DNA from: Collinsella sp. An307
Lineage (GTDB): Bacteria > Actinomycetota > Coriobacteriia > Coriobacteriales > Coriobacteriaceae
Length of the DNA stretch: 64,000 bases
NCBI RefSeq assembly: GCF_002161805.1
Contig: NZ_NFIP01000004.1
Coordinates: forward strand, 1 to 64,000
Direction of reading: 5' to 3'
The notes under the pieces: model-generated
Seen by the model: only the letters and a program-made list of their open reading frames with translations
Databases searched by the model: none
What the model was told of the DNA's origin: nothing
Made by a program: the position numbers and the translations under genes
In this document: positions 43,122 to 52,153 of the stretch, in pieces
Numbering within the stretch: the first letter of the stretch is position 1
Layout: each line of letters begins with the position of its first letter

Positions 43122-44702
43122 CTACTCCGCCTGGGATGCCGCCGAGGATCCGGAGGCACCGCCCTCGGAGCGCGGCTTGCGCGAGCGACGACGGCGGCGA
43201 CGCTTGGGGGCGGATCCGTCGGAGCCGGCACCCTCGGAACCTGCCGCAGGGGCATCCGCCTTCGGGCGCTGGCCTCCCCCGTCGCCGGGGCGGCGACGCG
43301 TCACCTTGACCTCGCCCTCGGCAAGTTGGTCGGCAACGGAGGGCTTATCGGGTTTGACAGAACGACCGCGCTCAGGAGCGTCCGTGCCCGCGGTGTGGCG
43401 GCGACGGCGCGAGCGCGTCGGCTTGGGGGACGCGTCGCTCTCAGCGGCATTCTCACGCGCGGCAGCGGCGCGGAACGCATCGTCGCGCTCCTCGCTCGTC
43501 AGGTGACGGCGGCGACGGCGCGTGTTCTGCGACGGCGTAGCCTCGGTCTCGTTGCGAACCTCCGCCTCGGAGGAGCGCTTGCGGCGACGGCGGGACGAGG
43601 AGCCCTCACGCGGGGCGTCCGCGCCCTCGTCGGAGACCTGAGAGGCCTTGGCGCGCGAGCGCTTACGCGCGGGGGCGCCGGCCTCGCCCTCGTCAGAGCC
43701 GCGACGGCGGCGCGACGAGGTGGGCCCGGACGTAGCAATGCGGTCCGCCTGCGACAGACCGTCGCCCACATCCACACCGTTTTGGCGATCGAGCTCAAGA
43801 AGCGCAAGCGAGATATCGGCCGACTCAATCTTCTCGAGCACGTCGCGGGTCACACAATCGGGGCGGCAGGCGCAATGCTGCTCCTCGGCACGCTTCTTGC
43901 AAGCGTCCGAGCAGGTCATGTCGGACAGGCTCACGCGGAAGACCTTGCCGTTCTCAAGGCGGAGCACAAGCTGCTCGCGCGGGGTGTCGTACTCTTGGAT
44001 CTTCGCCTTGCCAAGCGGCGTGTCGATGAGCGTCTTCTTTTTAGGCGCGCGGCTCTTAAAGTCCTTGTACGCCTCGAACTCGTAGCGCAAACAGCACATG
44101 AGGCGGCCGCACACGCCAGAGATCTTGGACGAGTTGAGCGGCAGGTCCTGCTCTTTTGCCATGCGGATGGAGACCGGCTCGAACTGCCCGCCAAAGCGCG
44201 TGCAGCAAAGCTCCTGCCCGCACTGGGCATAGCCACCCGCCAGGCGCGTCTCATCGCGCACACCAATCTGGCGCATGTCGACGCGCACATGCAAGCAACT
44301 CGCAAGATCCTTGACGAGTTGACGGAAGTCGACGCGGTCCTCAGCGGCAAAGTAGAACACCGCCTTCTCGCCCCCAAAGAGGAACTCCACGCCCACCGGT
44401 TTCATGTCGAGGTTGTTCTGTTTGATAAGGCGGCGGAAGTCGCTCATGGCGGCGTCGCCGCGGTCGGCGAGCTCGTCGGCACGGTCGAGGTCCTCGTCGG
44501 TCGCGATGCGGATCACCGGCTTGAGCGGCGCCGCAAGATCCTCCTCCTCAACCTCATACGGGTCCTCGGTCACAAGACCCAGCTCGGTGCCGCGCTCGGT
44601 GGAGCAGACGGCGTAATCGCCCTCCACGATGTCGAGGTCTTGCGGATCAAACCACAGCTCACGCGCGGCGAAGGGGAACTTTACGGGAACAACTACCGGC
44701 AT
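43122..44702 (-). CDS. ricT: PSP1 domain protein RicT/YaaT with long Arg-rich tail
   Basis: 526 residues. Residues 1 to ~285 are the conserved PSP1/RicT core: VCSTERGTELGLV, LFGGEKAVFYFAAEDRVDFRQLVKDLA, RIGVRDE-type motif, and the Cys motifs GGYAQCGQELCC and CGRLMCCLRYE that can hold an Fe-S cluster. Residues ~330-526 are disordered and rich in Arg, Ser and Glu with several RRRR runs. In Bacillus, RicT works with RicA/RicF on RNase Y; this tail suggests an added RNA-binding or scaffold role (inference). It overlaps holB by 10 nt. Confidence 0.9.
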   Translation of the reverse strand: MPVVVPVKFPFAARELWFDPQDLDIVEGDYAVCSTERGTELGLVTEDPYEVEEEDLAAPLKPVIRIATDEDLDRADELADRGDAAMSDFRRLIKQNNLDMKPVGVEFLFGGEKAVFYFAAEDRVDFRQLVKDLASCLHVRVDMRQIGVRDETRLAGGYAQCGQELCCTRFGGQFEPVSIRMAKEQDLPLNSSKISGVCGRLMCCLRYEFEAYKDFKSRAPKKKTLIDTPLGKAKIQEYDTPREQLVLRLENGKVFRVSLSDMTCSDACKKRAEEQHCACRPDCVTRDVLEKIESADISLALLELDRQNGVDVGDGLSQADRIATSGPTSSRRRRGSDEGEAGAPARKRSRAKASQVSDEGADAPREGSSSRRRRKRSSEAEVRNETEATPSQNTRRRRRHLTSEERDDAFRAAAARENAAESDASPKPTRSRRRRHTAGTDAPERGRSVKPDKPSVADQLAEGEVKVTRRRPGDGGGQRPKADAPAAGSEGAGSDGSAPKRRRRRRSRKPRSEGGASGSSAASQAE

Positions 44703-45835
44703 AGGAGTGCCTTCCTGATATCGAGAAACATGACCTCGAGGGCCAGTTGAGGGGTTATGTTGCGGGCGACGGTTCGCTCGGCGCGCGTCACGGCGTCGAT
44801 GGCGCGCACCGCACCTGCCGTGTTGGTCCGGGCGGCAAGCCGCTCGACGATTGCGGCAACGTCCTCGTTGACGATGCCGTCGCTGGCGCCTTCGAGCACG
44901 CCGAGTACGTCACGCAGAAGCGAGCGGGCGCTCGCCAGCACTTCCATGATACCCGAACGCTCGCGCGCATTGAGCTCGCGCTTCTGACGGTCCTCAAGCT
45001 GCTTCAATGCTCCACGGCTGAGGTAGTCGGCGTTCTGGCTGAGCACGGCCTCCTGGGTGGACTTGACCTCCGCAAGCGGCGCCTTGACCTCTAAGATGAG
45101 CTGTTTTGCCGCGTTTAGGATATCGAGGTCGTCCGCCTCAGGCAGTGCGTCGAGCGTGCGGAGCATCGTGCGGCGCGCCGCCTGGCGCTCCGCACTTTTA
45201 AGAAACTCCACCGCACGCGCCGGGCTTCCTGCCACCGCAACCGCCATACGGCAGCGCTCGGGAGCAGCACCGGTGGCGTGTGCGACGGCCGTCGCCGCAT
45301 CTTGGGGCGACACCATGCGGAAGGGAACGCACTGGCAGCGCGAGACGATGGTGGGAAGTATCGTCTCTGCCGAGGTGCCGAGCAGGATGAACGTCACGCC
45401 CTGTGGAGGCTCCTCAAGGGTCTTGAGCAGTGCATTGGCGGAGTCCGCCCGCAGCCGTTCGGCACGGTCGACAATGTAGACCTTCGAGCGAGCGCGGATG
45501 GGAGCGAGCGCAACGTCCTCAATCAGGTCGCGCGTCTGGCCGATGAGGTATCCCGTCACGCTCTCGGGAGAAAGATAATGCACGTCGGGGTGCGTCCGGC
45601 GCGCCACGCGCACGCAGGCCTCGCACGAGGCGCAGCCGTGGCTCTCGCAGATAATCGCCTGAGCGAGCGCCCAAGCGGCATCAAGCTTGCCCGAACCGGG
45701 GGCACCCAGGAAGAGATACGCGTGGCTTGTGCGGTCGCCCTCGACGGCACGCATCAGAAAGTCGCGCACGCGCGGCTGAGTGTCGAGCTTGGCAAGAAGG
45801 CTCGCCGGTGCGGGACGTTTGGCAGTCGTTTCCAC
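44693..45835 (-). CDS. holB: DNA polymerase III delta-prime subunit
   Basis: 380 residues. An AAA+ clamp-loader core carries Walker A GAPGSGK, the zinc module CESHGCASCEACVRV, KVYIVDRAERL (Walker B-like), the ALLKTLEEPPQGVTFILLGTS block and sensor-1 region ETILPTIVSRCQ. A helical C-terminal collar follows. GTG start at 45835, 4 bp after the tmk stop. Gene order tmk-holB-ricT is conserved in many Gram-positive bacteria. Confidence 0.93.
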   Translation of the reverse strand: METTAKRPAPASLLAKLDTQPRVRDFLMRAVEGDRTSHAYLFLGAPGSGKLDAAWALAQAIICESHGCASCEACVRVARRTHPDVHYLSPESVTGYLIGQTRDLIEDVALAPIRARSKVYIVDRAERLRADSANALLKTLEEPPQGVTFILLGTSAETILPTIVSRCQCVPFRMVSPQDAATAVAHATGAAPERCRMAVAVAGSPARAVEFLKSAERQAARRTMLRTLDALPEADDLDILNAAKQLILEVKAPLAEVKSTQEAVLSQNADYLSRGALKQLEDRQKRELNARERSGIMEVLASARSLLRDVLGVLEGASDGIVNEDVAAIVERLAARTNTAGAVRAIDAVTRAERTVARNITPQLALEVMFLDIRKALLCR

Positions 45836-45839
45836 CGTC

Positions 45840-46502
45840 TCAGACGCCCCCTAGCGAAAAGCCCGCTGCCACGAGCTCGGCAGCGACATCGGAGAAAACG
45901 TCCTCGACAGACCGCGCCGCATCGATGAGGCGCACGCGCGACGGCTCCTCCTTTGCGATCGCTCGAAAACCAGCGGCCACGCGCTCCTGGAACGCAAGGC
46001 CCTTCGTCTCCATGCGATCGGCCGCGTCCCCGCGCGCCTGCGCGCGCTCGGCCGCAATGGCCGGGTCGATATCGAACACGAGCGTGAGCGCCGGACGGCA
46101 GCCGCCCACCGCGATAGCATTGGCGGCGTCGACCGACGCGCGGTCGATGCCGTCGGCAAACGACTGATAGCACGTGGTCGAGTCGATAAAGCGGTCGCAC
46201 ACAACGACCTTGCCCGCCGCGAGCGCCGGCTCAATACGCTCATGCACAAGCTGGGCGCGGGCCGCGGCGTAGAGCAACAGCTCGCAGGTATCGCTCATCT
46301 CGGCATGCGCAGGATCGAGCAAAAGGGCGCGGATCTTCTCGGAGATGACCACACCGCCCGGCTCGCGCAGGGCGAGCACGTCGTAGCCCGCCTGCTCGAG
46401 TGCAGAAACAATGCGCGCCGCCTGCGTGGATTTACCGCATCCGTCGATACCCTCCACGGTGATGAACGCGGGCGTAGGCGCGGCAAGCGAAGCTGTTGGC
46501 AT
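45840..46502 (-). CDS. tmk: thymidylate kinase
   Basis: 220 residues. It phosphorylates dTMP to dTDP. P-loop EGIDGCGKST, the LREPGG motif, ARAQLVHERIEPALAAGKVVVCDRF and a lid region RGDAADRMETKGLAFQERV are seen. The ATG at 46502 has GGGGG 5 nt upstream; a GTG 6 nt further up is an alternative. It starts 10 bp after the DUF4013 gene stop. Confidence 0.95.
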   Translation of the reverse strand: MPTASLAAPTPAFITVEGIDGCGKSTQAARIVSALEQAGYDVLALREPGGVVISEKIRALLLDPAHAEMSDTCELLLYAAARAQLVHERIEPALAAGKVVVCDRFIDSTTCYQSFADGIDRASVDAANAIAVGGCRPALTLVFDIDPAIAAERAQARGDAADRMETKGLAFQERVAAGFRAIAKEEPSRVRLIDAARSVEDVFSDVAAELVAAGFSLGGV

Positions 46503-46511
46503 GGGCACCCC

Positions 46512-47696
46512 CTATACCGCGCGGTCCATGTAGTACTTGACGTTCTCCTGGTACTCGGGCCACGCCTCGGGGTGGAAGTCCTGCGCCCAGTAACCGAGGG
46601 CGCGCGCCGTGACGAGCGTTGCGGCGGTGCTCACAAAGAAAACCGCAAACAGCACCAGAATCGTGATGGGGATGAACGAGAGCATCATGGCAAGCAGCTG
46701 CGCGACGATGTAGTAATCGGAGTGATAGACACCCGACATCCCGTAGGCGACCGAGACGCTCGACCCCATGACCACCATGAACAGCAAGAGGTAGCACACA
46801 AAGGTAAGGAGCACCACGAGGGCAGCGGGGCCCCAGTACGCGGCAAACACCTGACCGGTCTTGCCCGGCGCTGCAAAGAGCGACCAGGCGCGCTTGAGGT
46901 TAAGGCCTGAGCGGACGCGGCCGCAGAGCGCCGTGCGCATGTTCATCACGGCAAAGAACGGGCCGCAGCAGACAACGAACAGAATGACAAGCAGAGTGAA
47001 GATGATAAACAGCCGAAGCGCGCTGAACACCGTCGCGGCAAACAGGCCGAGCACAAAGAAGACGACCGTCATGATGACCGAGACGCCGTAGATGTAGAGG
47101 CCGTTGTCGAGCACGCCGGGACGCACGATCTTGGTAGGAAGGGGCAGATGGCGGCCGAGCGCCTGCTCGCGCGCCCATGTGTAGGCGTAGCCGCTGAGCA
47201 CAAGGCTTCCCACGCCCGGAACAAACTGGAAGAGGGCCAATTTGAGGATGATCCAGAGCTTGCCGGGCGACGCCTTGAAGTCCATCCAGGCGCGCTTGAG
47301 CGGACTCGGACGATACGGGTCAGCGATGGCGGGATGGATCTCGGGGCCGGCGGGCGGCTCGCCGGTGGCACCCGCACCGGATGCGCCGGTGGCCGGGTAG
47401 GGCTCGGTCGGCGCGCTGTGCGGAATCTCCTGCGTGGGGGGCTCTTCCTGCGGAATCTCCTGGGTAGCCGGCTCCTCGCGAGGAACCACCTGCGTGGGTG
47501 CCTCCTCGGACGGGATTACCTGCGTGGGTTGCTCTTCACGCAGTGCCTCCTGAGCAGCGGGCTCCTCCTGCGGAGCCTCATCGGTAGCGCTGGTTTCGTC
47601 CGCATCGCCTGCAAACACCGCACCGCAGGCGGGACAAACGGCATTTTGGGAATCTTCGGGCTCGAATTCGTGCCCGCATACGGGACAGGTGGCCAT
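46512..47696 (-). CDS. zinc-ribbon and DUF4013-like membrane protein with Glu/Pro repeats
   Basis: 394 residues. An N-terminal zinc ribbon (CPVCGHEF, CPACGAVF) is followed by a low-complexity region (~45-95) built from repeated units of roughly PTQ(V/E)IPxEE. The C-terminal half (~130-380) has about six membrane helices arranged as in DUF4013 proteins (GYAYTWAREQALGRHLPLP near 170). The function of the family is unknown. AAGGAGG precedes the ATG. It starts the DUF4013-tmk-holB-ricT run. Confidence 0.8.
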   Translation of the reverse strand: MATCPVCGHEFEPEDSQNAVCPACGAVFAGDADETSATDEAPQEEPAAQEALREEQPTQVIPSEEAPTQVVPREEPATQEIPQEEPPTQEIPHSAPTEPYPATGASGAGATGEPPAGPEIHPAIADPYRPSPLKRAWMDFKASPGKLWIILKLALFQFVPGVGSLVLSGYAYTWAREQALGRHLPLPTKIVRPGVLDNGLYIYGVSVIMTVVFFVLGLFAATVFSALRLFIIFTLLVILFVVCCGPFFAVMNMRTALCGRVRSGLNLKRAWSLFAAPGKTGQVFAAYWGPAALVVLLTFVCYLLLFMVVMGSSVSVAYGMSGVYHSDYYIVAQLLAMMLSFIPITILVLFAVFFVSTAATLVTARALGYWAQDFHPEAWPEYQENVKYYMDRAV

Positions 47697-47759
47697 ACGT
47701 GCCTCCTTTATTAGACGTCAACCGCACCATGTGCGGTATCGTCCCATGGTAAACGAACG

Positions 47760-47788
47760 TCCGGACACCGTACAAGCACGGTGCCCGG
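47760..47788 (-). terminator. possible terminator after topoisomerase I gene
   Basis: On the minus strand CCGGGCACCGT can pair with ACGGTGTCCGG around a short loop, directly after the topA stop (47792). The following bases, ACGTTCGTTTACC, are only weakly T-rich. Confidence 0.5.
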
Positions 47789-47791
47789 GTA

Positions 47792-50323
47792 CTATTTCGC
47801 CTTGGTGCCCGAAGACTTCTTGGTCGTCTTCTTGGCCGAGGTCTTCTTTGCCCCCGGCTTGCGCGCGCCGGCGCGGCCGCGAGCGGGTTTCTTCTCTTTG
47901 CTGGGGCAGTCCATGTTCACGCAGATGCGCCACGGACCGCGCGCCGTCTCGACCACCACGATGGGCGCCCCGCAGTGCTCGCACACCTCGCCCGTGGCCT
48001 CGAGCTTGCCGCGTGCCGGCAGCGGGTAGGAAACGCCGCAGTCGTCGTAATTGGTGCAGCGGATAAAGCGCTTGCCGCTCTTCTCGCTCTTGTGCGCGAT
48101 GAGGTCGCCGTGACTCCCTGCCGCCGCGCAGGTGGGGCACTCGCCCACCTTGAGGTCGGGCTCGTAATTGGTGGGGCACTGGGGGTTCACGCAGACCTCG
48201 TAGGCCTTGCTACGGAACGGCTGGCACTTGATGCGTGGCGCGCCGCACTCCGGGCACACGGCCGCCTCGCCCTCGAGGGGACTTACCTTCACGCCGGAGG
48301 GGACCGGATAGGTGACGTCGCAGTCCGGCCAACCCATGCAACCGATGAAGCTGCCGCGGGTCTTGGCGGAGGTCTTCATGACCAAGTCCTTGCCGCACTT
48401 GGGGCAGGTACCCACCTTGGCGTCTGCCGTGACGGCGTCCGCGATGCGGTCGCCCAGGTCGTCCTTGTGCTCTATGAGCGCGTCGAGCATGCCGGCAAGC
48501 AGCGCCCGCGAGTGGTCCACAACGCGCTCCTGGGTGTCTTGCCCCTCTGCCACACGCGTCATATCCTCGTCGAGCTCGGCTGTCATCTCGGGCGTGGTGA
48601 TGCGCGGCGCAAACTCGTGCAGCGCGTCGACAATGGCCATGCCGAGCTGGCTCGGCTCGATGGGGTCGTTTTTAAGGTAGCGCACCTGGTAGAGGCGCTC
48701 GATAATCGAGGCACGCGTGGACTTGGTGCCCAGGCCTCGCTTCTCCATCTCCTGCACGAGGCGTCCCTGGCTGTAGCGCGCGGGCGGCTCGGTCTGCTTG
48801 GCCTCGAGCTTGATGTCGCGCACGTCGACCACGTCGCCCTCGGCAAGCGCGGGCAGCTGCTCGTCGCGCTTGAGACCGTAGGGGTAGGCCTCGCGGAAAC
48901 CCTGCTCAACAAGCACGTCGCCCGACGCCGTGAAGGGCTCGCTCGCCACATCAATCGCAAGCTTGGTGTTCTCAATGGTCGCAGGGCCCATGAGCGTCGC
49001 CAAAAAGCGCCGCGCGATGAGCTGGTAGAGCTTCTTCTGACCGCCGTCCAAGCTCGACGGGTCGCCCTGCCCCGTGGGGTGGATGGGCGGATGGTCGGTG
49101 GTCTCGACCTTGCCGCGCGTGGGCTTCATGGGGCCGGCAAGGACCTTACCGCACACGGGGCGAAGCGCCGGGTTGGTATCGGCGAGGCCCTTGACCACAC
49201 CCGCGATATCGAGCGAGCGCGGGTAGACCGTGTTGTCGACGCGCGGGTAGGAGATGAGACCCGCCATGTAGAGGCTCTCGGCAATGCGCATGGTACGCGC
49301 CGGCGAGATGCCCTCGGCCGCAGCAGCGGCTTGCAAGCTCGTGGTGTTGAACGGAATGGGCGGCTGCTGCTTGCGGGCGCGCTTGGCCACCTGCGTGACG
49401 GTGCCGGTTGTGGCACCCTCGACGTGCGAAAACGCCGTCTCTGCCGCCGTCTTGTCCGTAAAGCGCGCCGTGGCGTGGGAGATCTTGAACTCGTCGCCGT
49501 CCTTGGCGGCAAGGCCGCGGATCTGCCAGTAATCCTCGGGCACAAAGGCCATGCGCTCGCGCTCGCGCTCGACCACCAAGGCGAGTGTAGGCGTCTGCAC
49601 GCGACCGGCGGAGCGCACGTTGCCAAACCCGCCAAAGCGTGCAAGCGTGAGGTAGCGCGTGAGCACGGCGCCCCAGATAAGGTCGATGTACTGGCGGCTC
49701 TCGCCGGCGTCGGCCAGATTCTGGTCGAGCGTAACGAGATTCTCAAAGGCCGCCGTCACCTCGCCCTTGATGAGCGCCGAGTAGCGCGCACGGTACGCCG
49801 GCAGCTCCGGCGCGACCTCGCGTATCATGTCGAGCGCGTCCGAACCGATGAGCTCGCCCTCGCGGTCGAAGTCGGTGGCGATGATGACCTCGTCCGCCTT
49901 TTTGGCGAGATTCTTGAGGACGCGAATGATCTCCTTCTCGGCCGGCTTCTTGAGCACGGGCGCCCAGGTAAGGTAGGGCAGGCTCTCGACCTTCCACCCC
50001 TTGAGCGAGATGCCATTTTCGAGGTAGGGCTTGCGCTTGGTGGCATACGGCGGGCGCGCGAGGCCGTCGGGAATGTCCGCGGGGAGCACCTCGCCCTCCT
50101 CGGTCACGCTGTACCAGCCCTGCTTCTTGTCAAAGAGCACGTCATCGGGGAAGTCGGGCGCCAAGATGTGCCCGGCAAGGCCCATGGAGACCCACTCCTC
50201 GCCCGCTACCTCAAAGCGGTAGACCTGGGTGTTGTAGACCTTGTCGGTCTTGGGCTTGGTGGTGGAGAGCAGCTGCGCGATCTTTTGCGCGGCGATGTTC
50301 TTCTCTGCAACGACGAGCTTCAC
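47792..50323 (-). CDS. topA: DNA topoisomerase I, archaeal-type (type IA)
   Basis: 843 residues. The Toprim domain begins MKLVVAEKNIAAQKIAQLL and has the metal motif DFDREGELIGSDAL. The active-site block reads LISYPRVDNT with catalytic Tyr359, as in archaeal topo I and topo III, instead of the TYMRTDS form of ordinary bacterial TopA. Residues ~640-810 carry four C4 zinc ribbons (CPKCGKDL, CPECGAP, CPTCA, CEHCGAP with partner cysteines). The last ~30 residues are a Lys/Ala-rich DNA-binding tail like that of mycobacterial TopA. GTG start after AAGGGG. No second topA lies in the window. Confidence 0.92.
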   Translation of the reverse strand: MKLVVAEKNIAAQKIAQLLSTTKPKTDKVYNTQVYRFEVAGEEWVSMGLAGHILAPDFPDDVLFDKKQGWYSVTEEGEVLPADIPDGLARPPYATKRKPYLENGISLKGWKVESLPYLTWAPVLKKPAEKEIIRVLKNLAKKADEVIIATDFDREGELIGSDALDMIREVAPELPAYRARYSALIKGEVTAAFENLVTLDQNLADAGESRQYIDLIWGAVLTRYLTLARFGGFGNVRSAGRVQTPTLALVVERERERMAFVPEDYWQIRGLAAKDGDEFKISHATARFTDKTAAETAFSHVEGATTGTVTQVAKRARKQQPPIPFNTTSLQAAAAAEGISPARTMRIAESLYMAGLISYPRVDNTVYPRSLDIAGVVKGLADTNPALRPVCGKVLAGPMKPTRGKVETTDHPPIHPTGQGDPSSLDGGQKKLYQLIARRFLATLMGPATIENTKLAIDVASEPFTASGDVLVEQGFREAYPYGLKRDEQLPALAEGDVVDVRDIKLEAKQTEPPARYSQGRLVQEMEKRGLGTKSTRASIIERLYQVRYLKNDPIEPSQLGMAIVDALHEFAPRITTPEMTAELDEDMTRVAEGQDTQERVVDHSRALLAGMLDALIEHKDDLGDRIADAVTADAKVGTCPKCGKDLVMKTSAKTRGSFIGCMGWPDCDVTYPVPSGVKVSPLEGEAAVCPECGAPRIKCQPFRSKAYEVCVNPQCPTNYEPDLKVGECPTCAAAGSHGDLIAHKSEKSGKRFIRCTNYDDCGVSYPLPARGKLEATGEVCEHCGAPIVVVETARGPWRICVNMDCPSKEKKPARGRAGARKPGAKKTSAKKTTKKSSGTKAK

Positions 50324-50465
50324 GAGGACCCCTTGGCGGCCGGTTGATACATCAAATCAGACACCGCGAAGCGTGCCCCGCGGCGGTGGTTTCTTGCCGG
50401 ACAGTATAACCAAGTTGCGCGAGCGCGAAAAATCAACACATGTTGCAGCGCGGCGGTGAGCCAGT

Positions 50466-51440
50466 CTACACCGTGAGAAACACCATCGCGATGATGAGGG
50501 CAAAGCCGGCGATATCGGTCGGTGCGAAGACCGTGCCCAAGAAGAGCGCGCTTGTGATGGTCGCCGACACCGGCTCGACCGTGCCGATGAGGCTCGCCCG
50601 CATGGAACCGATGTCTTTGACGCCCTGCATATATAAGAAGTACGCGAGGAACGACCCCACAAAGACAAGCACCGCGAAGGCGCCCCAGCCCATAGCGTCA
50701 AATGCGGGCACCTGCTCCCACGGACGGATGATGACCGAGGACGCGATGCCGGATACGAGCATGCCCATGCCCGTCACGATCGAGGAGCCGTACCGGGCAA
50801 GAAGCCCCGTGGGGATGATGGACATGCACGCGGCGCCCACCGCGGCGATAAGGCCGATGGCGAGCCCGTCGGGCGGGATAACGAGCGTGGAGGGGTTGCC
50901 CGCCGTCGCAAGCAGGTAGGTACCGGCGAGCGCCAGCACCACACCCGCGAGCTCGCGTTTGCGGGGACCGCGCCGCGCGCGCAAGCAGGCGTAGACCATA
51001 ATGATGATGAGCTGCAGGCACTGGAGCACCGTCGCGGTACCGGCGTTCATAGCGCGCACGGCGAGCAGATAGAAATACTGGTTGAGAAAGACGCCGCTCG
51101 CCGCAAAGACCGCAAGCAGAGCGAGGTCACGCGGGGTGGTGAGCAGCTGTTTGAGACGAGCGCGGTCGGTCGCGAGGATGAAAACGAGAAAGAGCGCGCC
51201 CGAGCAGAGCTGCCGCACGACCATGAGCCACGCGGTGTCGACCGCATAGTTCTCAAAGAGGTAGCTCGCGCACGTTCCCGAGAAGCCCCAGAAGATACCG
51301 CCCGCAAGCGTAGCCAGAAAGCCCGTGATAAGTTTACGGTTTGCCGAGGCGTTGAGACGCTCGCGAATACCGCGACGGCGGGCACGGGAGGCGGCATCGG
51401 TGCCGAAATCTTCCGCTGTAATATCCTCTTGTTCTGCCAT
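50466..51440 (-). CDS. EamA family (DMT) transporter
   Basis: 324-residue membrane protein with ten predicted helices in two EamA repeats (LITGFLATLAGGIFWGFSGTCASYLFE and IGLIAAVGAACMSIIPTGLLARYGSS). The motif before the last helices, GSMRASLIGTVEPVSATITSALFLGT, is typical of drug/metabolite exporters. The soluble N-terminal 45 residues are charged. The ATG at 51440 has AAAGGGGG upstream. Substrate unknown. Confidence 0.9.
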   Translation of the reverse strand: MAEQEDITAEDFGTDAASRARRRGIRERLNASANRKLITGFLATLAGGIFWGFSGTCASYLFENYAVDTAWLMVVRQLCSGALFLVFILATDRARLKQLLTTPRDLALLAVFAASGVFLNQYFYLLAVRAMNAGTATVLQCLQLIIIMVYACLRARRGPRKRELAGVVLALAGTYLLATAGNPSTLVIPPDGLAIGLIAAVGAACMSIIPTGLLARYGSSIVTGMGMLVSGIASSVIIRPWEQVPAFDAMGWGAFAVLVFVGSFLAYFLYMQGVKDIGSMRASLIGTVEPVSATITSALFLGTVFAPTDIAGFALIIAMVFLTV

Positions 51441-51574
51441 GCCTGCCCCCTTTGGTCCGCGACACACCATAGCGTATGATTGCGCAGGTTAAAAGGGGTA
51501 TCGGACAAAAAGAACGTCAGAGGGCAAAGTCGCTTTGGCAGGCTAAAGCATGTGCTGGGCGATGCATGCGCTAC

Positions 51575-52153
51575 CTAATCGGCATGCGACCCGTCTTCGG
51601 TTGAGGGAGCATCCAGTTTAGGTGCAGGCGAGAGGTAGCGCTCGCAGCAGCGCGGCACGGCGTAGATGGCAATGCCGATCCAGACGATGCACGTGATGAT
51701 GCTCGTCACATCGGGATTGATGGGCGGCACAAGCTCCGTCAGAAGCGACACGATGTTAGGGATGAACGCCACCAGACCCACAAGCCCAGCATAGAGAAGA
51801 AACGCGTCTTTTTTGCTCCAATGATTCTGCTCCACAAAGGTCTCTCCCGCGAAGTTCCGAGCAAAGTAGTCGCGCTTGATTGCCTTGTAGGCGCCCGCAA
51901 TGAAGATAATCGTGATGATCAAGAACACGAAGAAGAACAGATAGAGGCCAATTATCAAGTTGAATGCCTGCGCTACGTCCAGCTCCCCAAACGGATTGAT
52001 GCCTACAGCATCCATAACGTTCAGCACGATGAGCGCTATAGAGGCGATGGCGTCCGCCACCAAGGTAAACACCAGATACCGAAGGAACTTGCGCCGCGCC
52101 TGCTCCCCCATCACCTGCCACGACGTCTTGAGCATGTCGACGATGCCGTTCAT
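51575..52153 (-). CDS. hypothetical four-helix membrane protein
   Basis: 192 residues. Four hydrophobic segments (YLVFTLVADAIASIALIVLNVM, NLIIGLYLFFFVFLIITIIFIAGAY, FLLYAGLVGLVAFIPNIVSLL, IITCIVWIGIAIYAVPRCCERY). The first has a basic amphipathic lead-in. Not assigned to a family. The start at 52153 has GGGGAGGAGG upstream. A run of nine C residues (52230-52238) lies about 80 bp upstream of the start. Confidence 0.7.
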   Translation of the reverse strand: MNGIVDMLKTSWQVMGEQARRKFLRYLVFTLVADAIASIALIVLNVMDAVGINPFGELDVAQAFNLIIGLYLFFFVFLIITIIFIAGAYKAIKRDYFARNFAGETFVEQNHWSKKDAFLLYAGLVGLVAFIPNIVSLLTELVPPINPDVTSIITCIVWIGIAIYAVPRCCERYLSPAPKLDAPSTEDGSHAD

